64,000 nucleotides of DNA from Bolinopsis microptera. Lineage: Eukaryota > Ctenophora > Tentaculata > Lobata > Bolinopsidae. The position numbers were made by a program, and so were the translations under genes. Location of the stretch: positions 2,025,096 through 2,089,095 of the forward strand of contig NC_087080.1 of NCBI RefSeq assembly GCF_026151205.1. The letters are read 5' to 3'. The notes under the pieces are model-generated. The model was not told the origin of the DNA and searched no databases. It was given only the letters and a program-made list of their open reading frames with translations. This document shows, one piece after another, positions 20,346 to 31,530 of the stretch. The first letter of the stretch is position 1. The number at the start of each line of letters is the position of its first letter.

Positions 20346-20660
20346 TGGTGATTAACTAATTGGTAATTATCCAATTAGCTGATTGTCCGATGTAAAAATT
20401 TTTGATACAAAAGTTTTACTCCTTGATAAGATAAACATTCTAGGTTAATTTGCAGCCTTCTATGATGTTCACAACTAAAGATATTTGGCAAACCAGAAAG
20501 GTGGTACAAAGGTGGTAAAAAGTGGTAAAAGTGGTGTTTCCGTTGAGATACAAAATTGGCAACAAGTCTAATTATGTTCGTAGGGGTCCTAACTACCATA
20601 TTCCGTTGAGAAATCCTTGTGAACATTCGAATCCAACGGAATGCCACTTTTCCCCTTACT

Positions 20661-21158
20661 ATTTATTCATCTGGTACACTCATTTTTAAATATGGAGAAT
20701 GCATGTAGAACTAGTGAAGCTGCTACTGACCATTATATGAGATTAATTCCATGTAATTCATTGCGTTAGGAATCTGAAACTAATGCCTGATAATAAATAT
20801 CATATTATGATAAGAACGCTGAAATGTTAAGTACCGCAACACCTTCCATAAGTAACCCTAACTTTCAAACATCAGTGATATATTATATCGGTGATAATTA
20901 TTATCACCAGTATTTCTCTCGCTATCAACTACTTAACTATAACCACTTCACCAAAGCCATTGACCATATCACAAGCTAACTACCTAGGATTGTCTGCAGC
21001 CTGCAGACCTGTCACGGCAAGTATCCAGTAAATTGCGAGTAAACATTTAAATAATGATTTAAATAAATTCGAGTATTGGCACCATTATGAATTGTATGAT
21101 GAAGATGTACGTAGGTACAATTCTAATACATAATTATAAGATTCGTATATAATATAGA
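20661..21158. other. Gene-free AT-rich stretch
   Basis: No ORF of interest and no repeat recognised. A small palindrome, TATCGGTGATAATTATTATCACC, lies near 20889-20910. Confidence 0.5.
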
Positions 21159-21965
21159 CCCCAGTACCAGTTACAACTTGAAAGCCATTAAGAGTGGCAT
21201 CAGAAGTCGACGCGGGTAAAAACTAAAATGAGATTCACCACTACCACTTACAGAGTCCCATGTAACTATCTAGTATTTACCTCGTCTGGCCTAATCAGTC
21301 TGCAAACAAGCACCGCATATAGGGATGGAATATTCGAGCTTATGCCCTTTTTATCAAGAGCTATCTCGGAATCAGAGCTGATACCGGAACAACCACTACC
21401 ACTACCAATAACTGTTTTATTCGAGCTTTTCAATTATGATTGCAAGTCCTTCATATTATGGAGCCAGGGCATGGACTGGCTACGCCTAGATAAAATTAAA
21501 GCACTCCAATCCCATTACATAATACTGAAATACAATCTAGGTAAACTATAGGTAAAAATATAATATTAATCATAAGCTAAAATGTACTAATCTTTGTATT
21601 CTAAATGGGGAAAAAGAAGAAACATTGTCAGTCAGTCGAGAAAATTGTCAGTCAGGCTATATGGCAGCTTTGTAGATTTACAATAAATTATGCATAACAT
21701 TATAATCAACAAAATATGGATTTAATCTCAGATACAGATAATAACAAATACAATTCATGATTAGTGTGGCCCAGTAATCAGCTATGTAAGGCCCAAACTT
21801 GCAGCCTCTTCCCATGTGGTAAGTCTCTAGACTAAATGTGACGACACAATATTTAGTTGAACACGTGTTCCTGAGTATCTGCTTTCCCGGGCAAGTTATA
21901 CAGTTATATAAATTGGATGTGGTTTAACAGTAAAACTTCGAGGGTGGTGGTTGCTCAACTCCTAC
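21159..21965 (+). repeat. Direct duplication, copy 1 (807 bp)
   Basis: Collinear with 22662-23125: same start (CCAGTACCAGTT) and same end (TTGCTCAACTCCTAC), about 93% alike where both are present. The later copy lacks about 345 bp corresponding to 21412-21758. A 107-codon frame (21228-21551) starts MRFTTTTYRVPCNYLVF; its start is shared by the second copy, but no family is recognised. Possible explanations are a diverged LTR pair or a tandem segmental duplication. Confidence 0.75.
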
Positions 21966-22079
21966 TTCTCGTACAGAGCTGAGGGAAGAAATAATGGCGA
22001 ATTAAGCCTCATTCATTAACTTTACAGTTCAAGATCATCATTATATAATATTCATAAATAATTCGAAAGAAGAGAGTTT

Positions 22080-22570
22080 GGAAGATTTTTGAAGAAGAGC
22101 TTTTCTGCCTTCTCCTTGACCGAAATTTCGTGGTTTTGAATTAAATTTTTACCAGTGACCAATCAGTAAGGTTTGTGAGAGTGACACAAGTCGCCATCAA
22201 GGTACTGGAAGCAGTATATCCGGAGAAAACTTTGATGCAATGAAAAATTTTGAATATGTCCTACCACTACCAGTAGGACATATTCGAATTTCAGCTCTCT
22301 GCGACCCAAATTTCACTGTTTCTGACTGAATTTTTCTTGAATGACCATCTTACAGGGTCACTGAGGATGGCACAAGACACGACTGAGGTACTAAAAGTTC
22401 TATTCCCAAAGAAAACTTTGATATTAACGAAAAATCGTCAGAATGTAAAAGTAGATTTTGGAAGATTTTTGAAGAGACAAATTTTGTTTGACGATTGACC
22501 AATCAGTGAGCTTGAGGTCGGTGAAAGTGACCCAAGTCGCCATCAAGGTATTGGGCTTAATTTTTGTATC
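22080..22570 (+). repeat. Three diverged copies of a ~180-bp unit
   Basis: The phrases TGACCAATCAGTRAG, GTGACMCAAGTCGCCATCAAG and GGAAGATTTTTGAAGA recur at about 22085-22210, 22320-22400 (most diverged) and 22450-22555. They lie between the two long direct duplicates. Confidence 0.5.
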
Positions 22571-22591
22571 ATTAAGAGTATTAACAGTATT

Positions 22592-22641
22592 ATCCAACTA
22601 TCAGTATTTCATTACGAGACTAATAAACAGCGAACTACTCC
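22592..22641 (+). repeat. Fragment matching the 3' tail of the Penelope-like insertion
   Basis: TATCAGTATTTCA and GAGACTAATAAACAGCG plus AACTACTCC match the 46-bp tail at 9911-9955 nearly exactly. It is followed at once by the second direct duplicate (22662), so it may be a leftover terminus of another Penelope-like copy. Confidence 0.55.
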
Positions 22642-22661
22642 AACATTTGATAACCCAGTGG

Positions 22662-23125
22662 CCAGTACCAGTTAAAACTTGAAAGTCATTAAGAGTAGCA
22701 TTAGAAGTGGACGTGGGTAAAATGAGATTCACCACTACCACTTACAGAGTCCCATGTAACTATCTAGTATTTACCTCGTCTGGCCTAATCAGTCTGCAAA
22801 CAAGCACCGCATATAAGGATGAAATTGTCGAGCTTGTGCCCTTTTTCTCATGTGCTATCTCGGAATCAAAGCTGATACCGGAACTACCACTACCACTACC
22901 AATAACTGTGTTATGATTAGTCTGACCCAGTAACAGTAAGGCCCAAGCTTGCACTTTGCAGCATCTTCCCATCATGTGGTAAGTCTCCAGACTAAATATG
23001 ACGACACAATATTTAGTTGAACACGTGTTCCTGAGTATCTGCTTTCCCGGGCAAGTTAAATGATTATATAAATTGGATGTGGTTTAACAGTAAAACTTTG
23101 AGGGTGTTGGTTGCTCAACTCCTAC
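22662..23125 (+). repeat. Direct duplication, copy 2 (464 bp, internal deletion)
   Basis: Partner of 21159-21965, lacking about 345 bp internally. Its reading frame ends early, so the shared ORF is not conserved. Confidence 0.75.
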
Positions 23126-23442
23126 AAGAATTAGAACCACAAAAGGGAAAATCATATTATCCATGTCCTGTTTTCAGAGATTGAATGTGAAATTTCCGGG
23201 ACCGATATTTGAAGAAAATGGAAATTTCATTTTCGCTGGAATATCAATAAATGGAACGTCAAAACGGGTTGAAATTGGGTTATTTCAAAATAACTGACAC
23301 GTCAATTTCAAGAGATTTTAAGCCTTAAATCTGACAAAGTTGTACGACATGTACGTGCTACCAATCACACAGAGTGGTAAACCTATCACCTCTGGTTTGC
23401 CACTCCTCAGAATCGCTTATGCGGAGGATGGACCCTTACCTT

Positions 23443-23555
23443 GGGACCCCAGGCTATTATATTTATGTTCTTAATCATAAATAATATGTTCATAATCATA
23501 AATGGCCGAATAGAGATTCGGCAGAATGACAGGCTGAACGCCGCCCAGTAAGATG
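23443..23555 (+). repeat. Dispersed short repeat, inverted relative at 50366-50440
   Basis: Contains GGGACCCCAGGCTATTAT, TATGTTCATAATC, GAATAGAGATTCGGC and AGAATGACAGGCTGAACGCC; the same words occur in reverse complement at 50366-50440. Probably a short non-autonomous element. Sequence on either side (23126-24080) shows no gene. Confidence 0.55.
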
Positions 23556-24080
23556 GACCCATACTCCGATGATAGATGATAGATGAACACAGATATAGAT
23601 TAAAACCTGAAAATAAACTCAAATATAACTCAAGTAAGTTCATACGCTTATATGAGCCCAGCCGTGACGAATTATATTCACTGATAATTGTATATGTCCA
23701 AACTAAGTTGCAATTGAAATTGCCTCAGCTTCTCAGCTTAGCCCCCGGAGGTTTACGATTGATTGGATTGACTTTGAGAGCCAAGTAAAACGGTAATACC
23801 ACCACTATAAGAACTAATATCGATAATAATCAACAATCTATAGGATAAAATTGAAAAACTCTATCATAGCACACAGCTGAAATTACTACTATCAAGTTAG
23901 ATCGGAACTAATACCTGTAATAATTTCTTTTAGTTCCAGCAGTATCTGCGACAATCTAACGTTTTCATCACTGACCGACAACTATTATAACTAGAAATAA
24001 CTATAATTCAGGTTCCCACACTTTGATAGGGCCGGGTGTAAAATGATTAGGGGTTGTTCACATATTACGTAGTCAGCCGA

Positions 24081-24116
24081 GGGGGGGGGGGGGGTCCAAA
24101 TGCTTACGGTTGATTA

Positions 24117-24150
<34 letters not shown>

Positions 24151-24298
24151 TGGTCGTTGATTACATAATCACAATTTTCTTTTTTACCCTCTAGAATAAT
24201 AACAATTTGACAATATTTTAATTCAAATTCCACTCTGATAGTGATAGAATTTAGAAATTGATCGAATATCCGGGGGGGGGGGGGGGGGGGGGGGGGGG
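24081..24298 (+). repeat. Cluster of three long poly-G tracts
   Basis: G runs at 24081-24094 (14), 24118-24148 (31) and 24272-24298 (27), the first two each following a GATTACG/CACATATTACG-like phrase. A proline-rich minus-strand frame across them is an artefact of the runs. The exact lengths are not trustworthy. Confidence 0.85.
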
Positions 24299-25061
24299 TC
24301 AGAAGAATTGTGTGGCTCACAATCTGTTCTCTAGGTTAGTGTGAACTGTGAAGGCCGGAGTTGAGGTTAAGGTTGCTGGCTGAGTTTAAGTTCCGGTTGT
24401 AGGTTGTTTTTTAGGTTAGGCCTAGTTATCCAGCAGCCGTTTTAATAGTTGCGAAACTAAATTCTTTTAAATCCGGCTGTTAAAATAACCGAAGGAGTTT
24501 AATAGCAGCGTATCTAATTCTATATATATAATAATAAGCTTACAAAAATATTTAAATTTAATAGCTTGTTTAAAAATAAGAGCAAGAAGTGGTAATATGA
24601 CGTGAAAGGTTGTCAAACTAAGTTATTAATAGTATCTACTGTTATACAGCTAGACAAAATGTTGGTTTGAGCACCGTTAAAGTGGTCAAAACGGTTGTCC
24701 GATGAATTGGTCGATTCTTGAAATAAATGAATAAATTACTAGAATTAAGTAACAGAGACAAGAGAAGTTAGAGATAACCTACCATGTGAGATTACCCAGT
24801 TTCGTGTGCCTCGCTGTAGCAGTAAAAATAAATGCTCTAAAAGCAGGAAGGAACATATGAAACGTGGCTCTATGCCAATAGCTGTATCAAGAGACAAGGT
24901 GGTATCAGAAACTATCATATTCTACCGAGTAGGAGAAGTTACAATACACCCACATCGAACTAATGCTAACTGTAATAATAATGCGACTAGAAGTTATATG
25001 TCGTGAATTTAATAAGTTATTGATTGAGTGGTGTGTGGAGCTAGCAAGAAGAAAACTGAAC
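24299..25061. other. Gene-free stretch
   Basis: Nothing recognisable. A 66-codon frame at 24806-25006 has no family features. Confidence 0.4.
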
Positions 25062-25863
25062 ACCTTACGAGACATATTTAAATTAAAAGGTACGAAATGC
25101 GGTGGGTTTCCGAAAAACACCATATTTTCGGACTACCAAAATTTAGGTCACCGTAACTCAATAATTTTTCCCCCAAATTATTTTTCACATATTTTCTTTA
25201 ATTATGACTTTGTCGATTTACTATCATTAAACATTATAGTAAGCTATCAATATGATTCATCTAACAAATGAACACTAGTATTACACCTGGGACTACACTG
25301 GAGAGAAAAACGTCCCTGAACCAGAAGATCAAGAAGATCAAGAGGAAATTTACATGTAATTTTTCAAATTTCATATTTTATTTTATTGATTTTCTCAAAT
25401 ATTGGGTTTTACTTTATAAAATACTAGAAAACCCGTGGTCACAGGGCCGGAAGCTAATATTATTTTTTGTCAGTAAGTTTAAATCGCGTCAAAAAATATC
25501 CCACACAACCGAAGATACAGCCAATTAAAATGTTGCTCGTACTAAACACAACGTAATATCAACGAACCCGATAAAATGCCGTTAAAATAATCATTGCACG
25601 ACGCACGTGCACGTGTGTGCAATAACCCTCGTTACCAAGGTTATTAATATGCAACTACCTATTTCTCGTCTGATTTGCACGTGGGCGGTCGTACAGTGTA
25701 CGTACAGACAGAAATAATTCTCTGAATTATAGTAGAGATTAAGAAATGAAAAAATCCCCAAATACCATGATTTAATTTGGGGAACGATAAAAAACCCATA
25801 TTTTCGGTCCCAAATCATCTAGGTCACCGGAATTTCGTACCTTTTAAATATGTCTCGTAAGGT
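25062..25863. mobile_element. 802-bp element with ACCTTACGAGACATATTTAA inverted ends
   Basis: ACCTTACGAGACATATTTAA at the left end reappears inverted at 25844-25863. The inverted similarity continues inward for about 110 bp (GGTACGAAAT...GGTCACCG). AAC flanks both sides (25059-25061 and 25864-25866), a possible 3-bp target duplication. The interior carries a separate dispersed-repeat fragment (25535-25745). A shorter relative with the same ends lies at 41991-42345. No transposase was seen. Confidence 0.65.
25535..25745 (+). repeat. Dispersed repeat, related to 3838-3990
   Basis: Shares AACACAACGTAATA, CAACTACCTATTTCTCGTCTGATTTG-type and CACGTGGGCG blocks with the region upstream of the ORF1-like gene at 4317. 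It is nested inside the 802-bp inverted-end element. Confidence 0.5.
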
Positions 25864-26109
25864 AACTTAATTTATGAAGTAAACCCTATAAAGTAAGTAA
25901 GAGGGTTAGTTTGCATTTATTCATAATCATAACATCTGACTGCAGCCGATGTTCTCCTTGAATCAATTTAGATGCTTATTTAGACCATTCTATCTTCTCT
26001 GAATTTTGTGTCCCTTTCCTTATATTAACTGTCCCTACGGTCTACACCAAAGATTAACACATTGTTGGGAAATTCAGATACAGGCAACAAGTTTAAAATG
26101 CAGTGATGG

Positions 26110-26279
26110 TTAAGGGGACATACACCAAAAGTAAAACCGTTTTTGGTGCCACCCCCAATTTAACCTGATATTCTGAAAGAAGCAATAAGTTTTTTTGAGT
26201 ACATTATACTTACTGCTTCTTTCATAATATGAAATCAATTCGGGGGTGGCAACAAAAAGTTTTGTTGTATGTCCATTAA
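26110..26279. mobile_element. 170-bp foldback MITE with TTAA flanks
   Basis: TTAA at 26110-26113 and 26276-26279 flank an imperfect palindrome. GGGGACATACACCAAAA pairs with TTTTGTTGTATGTCC, TGCCACCCCCAATT pairs with AATTCGGGGGTGGCA, and GAAAGAAGCA pairs with TGCTTCTTTC. TTAA target duplication is typical of piggyBac-type transposition, so this may be a non-autonomous piggyBac relative. The rest of 25864-27300 shows no gene. Confidence 0.65.
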
Positions 26280-29200
26280 TAGCTTAGACAGACATGTTAG
26301 GCTTTAATAAGGCTGAAGGCGACGGGCTGGGGTTCAAGCGCAGGTTACACTCGTATTACAAATAAAAGGGCCATATTAATCGACGATATCATATCATATC
26401 ATGCGCATGACGACTCATTATTATATTAAATTGAGTTGGGTTATCTCCGGATGTAATTATCAATGATTGATTCATAACATAATTATTGACTATGTCAAGA
26501 AATGAACGGATTGTGGATACCTTTAACAAAATTCGAAACTGATGAAGAATAGAATACAATAAACTAAGGCGAGCACAGGTTACCTGTGCCGATCATACCC
26601 AAAACGGACCAAGGTTGCTTGTCAAAACGAAACGAAACAGGAAGTGACGCAGATCAGAGATGCCGATGAAACGTCTTCAATTCGAACGACGATTGACTAC
26701 GCGCGCATTGACCGCGCGCTGCGCATGAACCTTGACCGAATTGAATTGAATTGAAACTCTAGAAAATTTGACAATGCATACAAACTACCGTCCAAAATTA
26801 CAGCCGCGTTTTCCAATAAAGCGATAATTTCTCTGAGACAGAAAAGAAGATGGCAAATTTTGCACAAAATGCGAAGTATAACTTTTACTAAGTGGAATGT
26901 TCTAGAAAATGGAAGTACCGAGTATAAGTTCATTCAATCAAGCACTAATAATGGAGATCTAAGAAACAGATCTGCTTGCTCTCAAATGGTGCTGTGAACT
27001 AGCAGTTCCCCTTCCATTTCAACCTCTCCTTAACCAAAGACCCGCCTGAAAGATCAACAGTACTCTTCATAGTGGGGGCCGCCTCATAACGGCGAAGAGA
27101 CGAATTCCTAGGGAATGTCATAATTTTCCTTTTATCATATTCAGAAGTCACAAAACCCTTTTGGTTTCCTACTCTTCTTGGGCCCCGATTGGCTGATCTA
27201 TGGGTGACTCAACAACAAGAACAGCTACAAGGACTACAAGGGGATATAACCGGGTATGGGGGATTAAAGATTTTAATTTGGGTTTACGGTTATATTTGCG
27301 TATCAAATGTTTTAAAGGGCAATAAACCCCGAGGTTAAACCGGGACATTTGCCATTGGTGGAGCTAACTCATTGATTGTTTCTGACTCACGTAAATTGGG
27401 ACTGCTTGCATTTTTCGAAATGATTTGTTTTGGGAAATTTCACCTTTTAAAACGTATTTTTTTTTTTTTTAGAGACAAAATCGAAATTTTTTGGGGGGAA
27501 AAAGCTTAATTATTAGGGAAAGGCGAGGTCTAAAGGGAGCAAAATTTTTTAAAATTCTTCTTTGGCCCAATTCTCGCCCATTCATGTAAAATTTCAGAAT
27601 AGGGGCGTTGATATTCAATATTATAAATAATCATTAATAATAACGTTTTCGAAATTTTGGTTTTTGGAATGGGTTACAAAAAACTAAAGAAAGATCCTTT
27701 TCTTATGGAAATTTTATATTATCTTGTTAGAAGAATGTTTGGGGGGGATTTTTAAAAAATTGGGGCCCCCGAGGAAGTGGAAGCCCAGGTTTGGGGTTAT
27801 CTTAAAAAAAAAAAATTTTAAAACACTTTGAATTTAATTTTTTCCATTGGGGGAGGGATTTTTTTTAATTTTTTTTTTTTAATTAACACATTTTTTAAAA
27901 AAAATGTTTGTTCCCAAACAATATTTTCACTGTTTTAATAAACCCCACTTTGTTAACTTTTTTTCAGTTTGGTTCGTTAAGTGGAACTTTTAAAGGGCGG
28001 GGGTTTACATTAAAGACCAATAAAAAGGGACAATTTAAAAAAAAACAAATCAAAACTCTTTTAACAAAAAACATACAAAACAAATAGCACAAAAAAAATG
28101 TAATTTTTTAAAAAAGGGTTTTAAAAAGCAATGGTTTTTAAAAGGGAAAAAATTTGGCATTTATTCGGGGTTTTTTGGGTTTCTAAGCGGGGGGAAAATT
28201 TATCCCCCGTGGTGTTATTTGAAAAATTTTATAAATAGTATATAATTTTTTTGGGCCATATAATTTTATTTAAAAATAGTTAAAAAAAGAAAAATTTTTT
28301 TTAATTGTTTAAGAAAATTGCCCCTTGTTATTTAACCGCTTTATGAAAGGGTTTTTAAATTTTTTTTCCCCTGTAATAAAAATACGACGACAAAGCTCAC
28401 GGGGACAAATATTCAGCCCAAAATGCTCAGGGCGACAAACCCTTTCCCCCCAAATTTTGGGGATCTAAAGGGGTGTACCCTATTTTTTTTAAATATTTTT
28501 GATTTTGATATATAAGGTTATTAAAATCTCGGAAATTGGGGGCCCAAAAACCTTTTTAAAAAGAAAGGGAAAAAAAGGGATTCATTAAATAAGGTTTATC
28601 AAATGAAAAATTTTGTAATCTGGTTGTTGTGTATAAAAAAATGCCCAATCAGTTTTAAAATGTTGTAGGGTATTGAGGAAAAAGATTTTCCCCCCAAAGA
28701 GAAAATTTTGGGTTTTTTGTAAAAAAACGCGATTATGTAACAAAAGAAAATTTCTTATCTCTTTAAGGGGACCGTTAAAAACTGTGAGCAACCCCCGGTG
28801 TTTGGGCCCTCAAATTTATTCTGCTTTAGCTCACTGAAATCCAATTTTCCCAACTTACCCCAAATTCCCAAAAAAATCTAACCTAAACCCAAAAAAACCC
28901 CAAAAAACTTTTTTCAGCCCCTTGGAAAGGGGTTACTTTTCCCCCAAAAAAAGAAACCCCCCAAATTTACAAAATTTTAAGTCCTGACCTACTGAATTTT
29001 CTTTTTTTTTAATTTCTTTCTCGCTGCCAAATTTGGGTCCATTTCCTCGTTTGCTCGCCTGATTCCCCGTCCGGAGCTGTACGGCGTCTCCGCGGTAACT
29101 TATAGTGAAATTTCCCAAAACACCAGCCCAAAGGAAGACAACCACAAACGTACCCAGAACGCCCCCAACGTGGGGGGAATGGTTTGGAGTTGGTCTCGTA

Positions 29201-31039
29201 TCCGAACTTGTACACGGGGAAATAAAATCGGGTCACCAGGACCCCTTTTACTCCCTTCCAAAACTCTGCCCCCCAAAAACCCGTTTTTGCACAGGGGTTG
29301 GCCCATGTACTCTTTACTGCCCCGGCAGGGGACCCCGGGGGAAATAAAAAAACTTGTTTGGCACCCCGGGGGGGATTTGGGACAATTTGGGGGGGGGCGG
29401 TATCCCAAAAGCACCCGTTTTTATGTAAAAGTTTCATTTGGGTTTAAATGTTTAATGGAAAAAAAAAAAATAATTTCCAATGACGGGAAAACCCAACTTT
29501 TTACAAATACCTTTGTATCCCCGGGCAAACTTGGTCCGTTTTTGGGGGGTTTTAAACTGGTTTAACACTCTTGGATTTCCCGATTCCCTGGAAGGGGACC
29601 CCCAATAACCAGTCGTAATTTTTGGATTTCCAGGATATCGAGGGGTTTAATTCCCAAACCGGATTCCTAGTCCGTTACAAATAACGGAAACCCCAAAAAC
29701 CAGTGATCCCCCCAACACCCCCAAATTTAGGAATTTTGGTGCTCCGGGGTTATTCTGGGAATCTCAAAATGTGTTATGATTTCCAAACTCATCCGGGTTG
29801 CCCCGGAAAGCGTAGTTTTTCCCCACCAACCTTTGAGATGGAATATCACAAAACCAGTCCATCTTATCCCAAACTTTTAGGGACGGGTCCTCTGGGGGGT
29901 TGGGGGGGTCGTAGTTTGGGCAGGGGTTTGCGGGAACAAAAAACAGGGTTACAAATTTACAATAGTACGCGACAAAAACATATTGTGACTATCTGCAGAT
30001 TTTAAAAATATTTTTCTCGATTAAACCCGGGTTTAAATTTCCCTTAGAAAAAAAATTCAATAATTCATGAAACTCAAAATTTTAAAATTTAAGATTGAAA
30101 AAAGTTTAAAAAATGCCTGAAATCCTTTTTCCTTTTGGGTGTTCCCAATCGGGGTTTAAATTTTACAAAAGGGCCTTCTAAAAAATCATCCTTTTTTTGG
30201 GAACAGTGGGGAAGGGGAAGAGGATCATTTCGTACGGGCTTTGATAGGGCTAAAAACAAATTTCTAAAAAATAGTACGGGTGAATTACAAAAAAGGGAAA
30301 AAATTGGTACTTTTTAAATTTTAAATTTAACTTTTCTAATTTTTCCCAAAATTTTTAAATTTGCCCCAATTTGTTTAGAATTTGTTCGTAACAAACATAA
30401 AGGTTGTTTCGGGATTAATTGTATAACGAATAAAAATTTACATGTTACAAAAATTATTTGAAAAAATCAGTAGTTCAACGCAACAAAAAAATGTTCACGG
30501 GGAGCTAAAGTTTAAACGGGAAAAGGGTTTAAATAGCAAATTTTTCCTAATAAATTAATAAAAAAATATGAATACCCTTTAACGAAAATATGCAGAAAAA
30601 TTATAACTAAAAAAAATTCCCCCCAAAATATGGGATGGGGCCCCTGAAAAAAAGGGCCCCGGGCCCTGGGTTTTTGTTCTTAGCTTTTTTACGGGAAAGG
30701 ACCGCTCACAAAAAGGAAAAGGTCCCCTTTTGGTGTTGAGCGCCGTATTTTCCCAACCCCTTGTCTCAAAAAAGACCCAAAGTACCTATCACCCCCGGGA
30801 AATTTGGGAAAAGACCTGGATGGTCATTTGAGTAGAGAAACCCTGGTAAAATTGTGATTAATAATTTGTCACTTATACTTCACTTCAGGTTTTTCCCCAC
30901 GGAAAAGAGCGGGTTTCCGAAAAAAAATTGGGGGAAAATACTTTTTTGAATTTTTTTTTAATGCTGTTAAAAAACATCTTCACTGGTTTTTAAAGGTCAA
31001 AGGGGGAAAAATTTGAGTTTTTTAAAACCCCAGCATGAA

Positions 31040-31530
31040 CTTTAAAGTGGGATGGGGAATTATGAGGGTTAACCTAAAAATTGTGAGGGTTGAGGTTTCC
31101 CTGTGTTTGGTTTATGAGCGCTATCTGAGGGGGGACTTTGAGGCTTATCATTGGGGGTTTTTTGAGGTTTACATGTGAGGTTTTTGGGGTTTCCCTGGGG
31201 AATTTTAGGGGGGAAATATTGGGTTTGTAAGGTAAAAAGTTTTCATGTGAGGTTTTGGGGTTTTAAACCTAAAGGGGTTTTATGGAGGTTTAATGAAAGG
31301 GGTGTGGGGGTTTTCCCATGGCCCGTTATGGGGTTTTTTCCTGTGGGTTTTGGGGTTTTAAACCTTTTAAGGCTTTGGGTTTACATGTGAGGTTATGAGG
31401 TTTCCCTTTTAAACTTGTAGGGGCATGAGGTTTCCCTGAAAGGGTTTTTGGGGGTTTTTTCCCTTTTTAAGGGGTTTAGGGTTTGGTTTGGGAGGTTTAC
31501 CCTGTGGGGGTTTGTGGGGTTTTCCAGAAC
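31040..31530 (+). repeat. Degenerate minisatellite of TGTGAGGTTT-type units inside low-quality sequence
   Basis: The phrases ATGTGAGGTT, GAGGTTTCCCT and GGTTTAC recur irregularly every 15-40 bp. The base was probably a short G/T-rich tandem repeat, now blurred by consensus errors. Confidence 0.5.

Larger units (their letters stand above)
17273..20660. repeat. 3.4-kb imperfect palindrome; left inner arm corrupted
   Basis: The outer arms 17273-17540 and 20392-20660 are near-identical reverse complements with a few real substitutions. Matching continues inward: TAGCAGAACGTAGCTACACG at 18600-18620 mirrors 19437-19457, and the poly-G field at 18080-18436 mirrors the 33-base poly-C at 19674-19706. 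The centre is near 19.0 kb. The left inner arm (17.5-18.9 kb) is a homopolymer-stretched version of the cleaner right arm. Glycine-rich frames at 18006-18571 are artefacts of the poly-G run. It is either a real long inverted repeat with one badly called arm, or a fold-back read artefact. Confidence 0.7.

Noticed and set aside
24114-24320. Proline-rich 68-codon frame
   Set aside because: Created by two poly-G tracts read on the minus strand.
26320-26350. Possible tRNA or SINE B-box (GGTTCAAGCGC)
   Set aside because: The last positions do not fit the B-box and no A-box or cloverleaf could be drawn.
29009-29565. Frames of 104-142 codons on both strands
   Set aside because: Overlapping frames on both strands in low-quality sequence with no recognisable domain.
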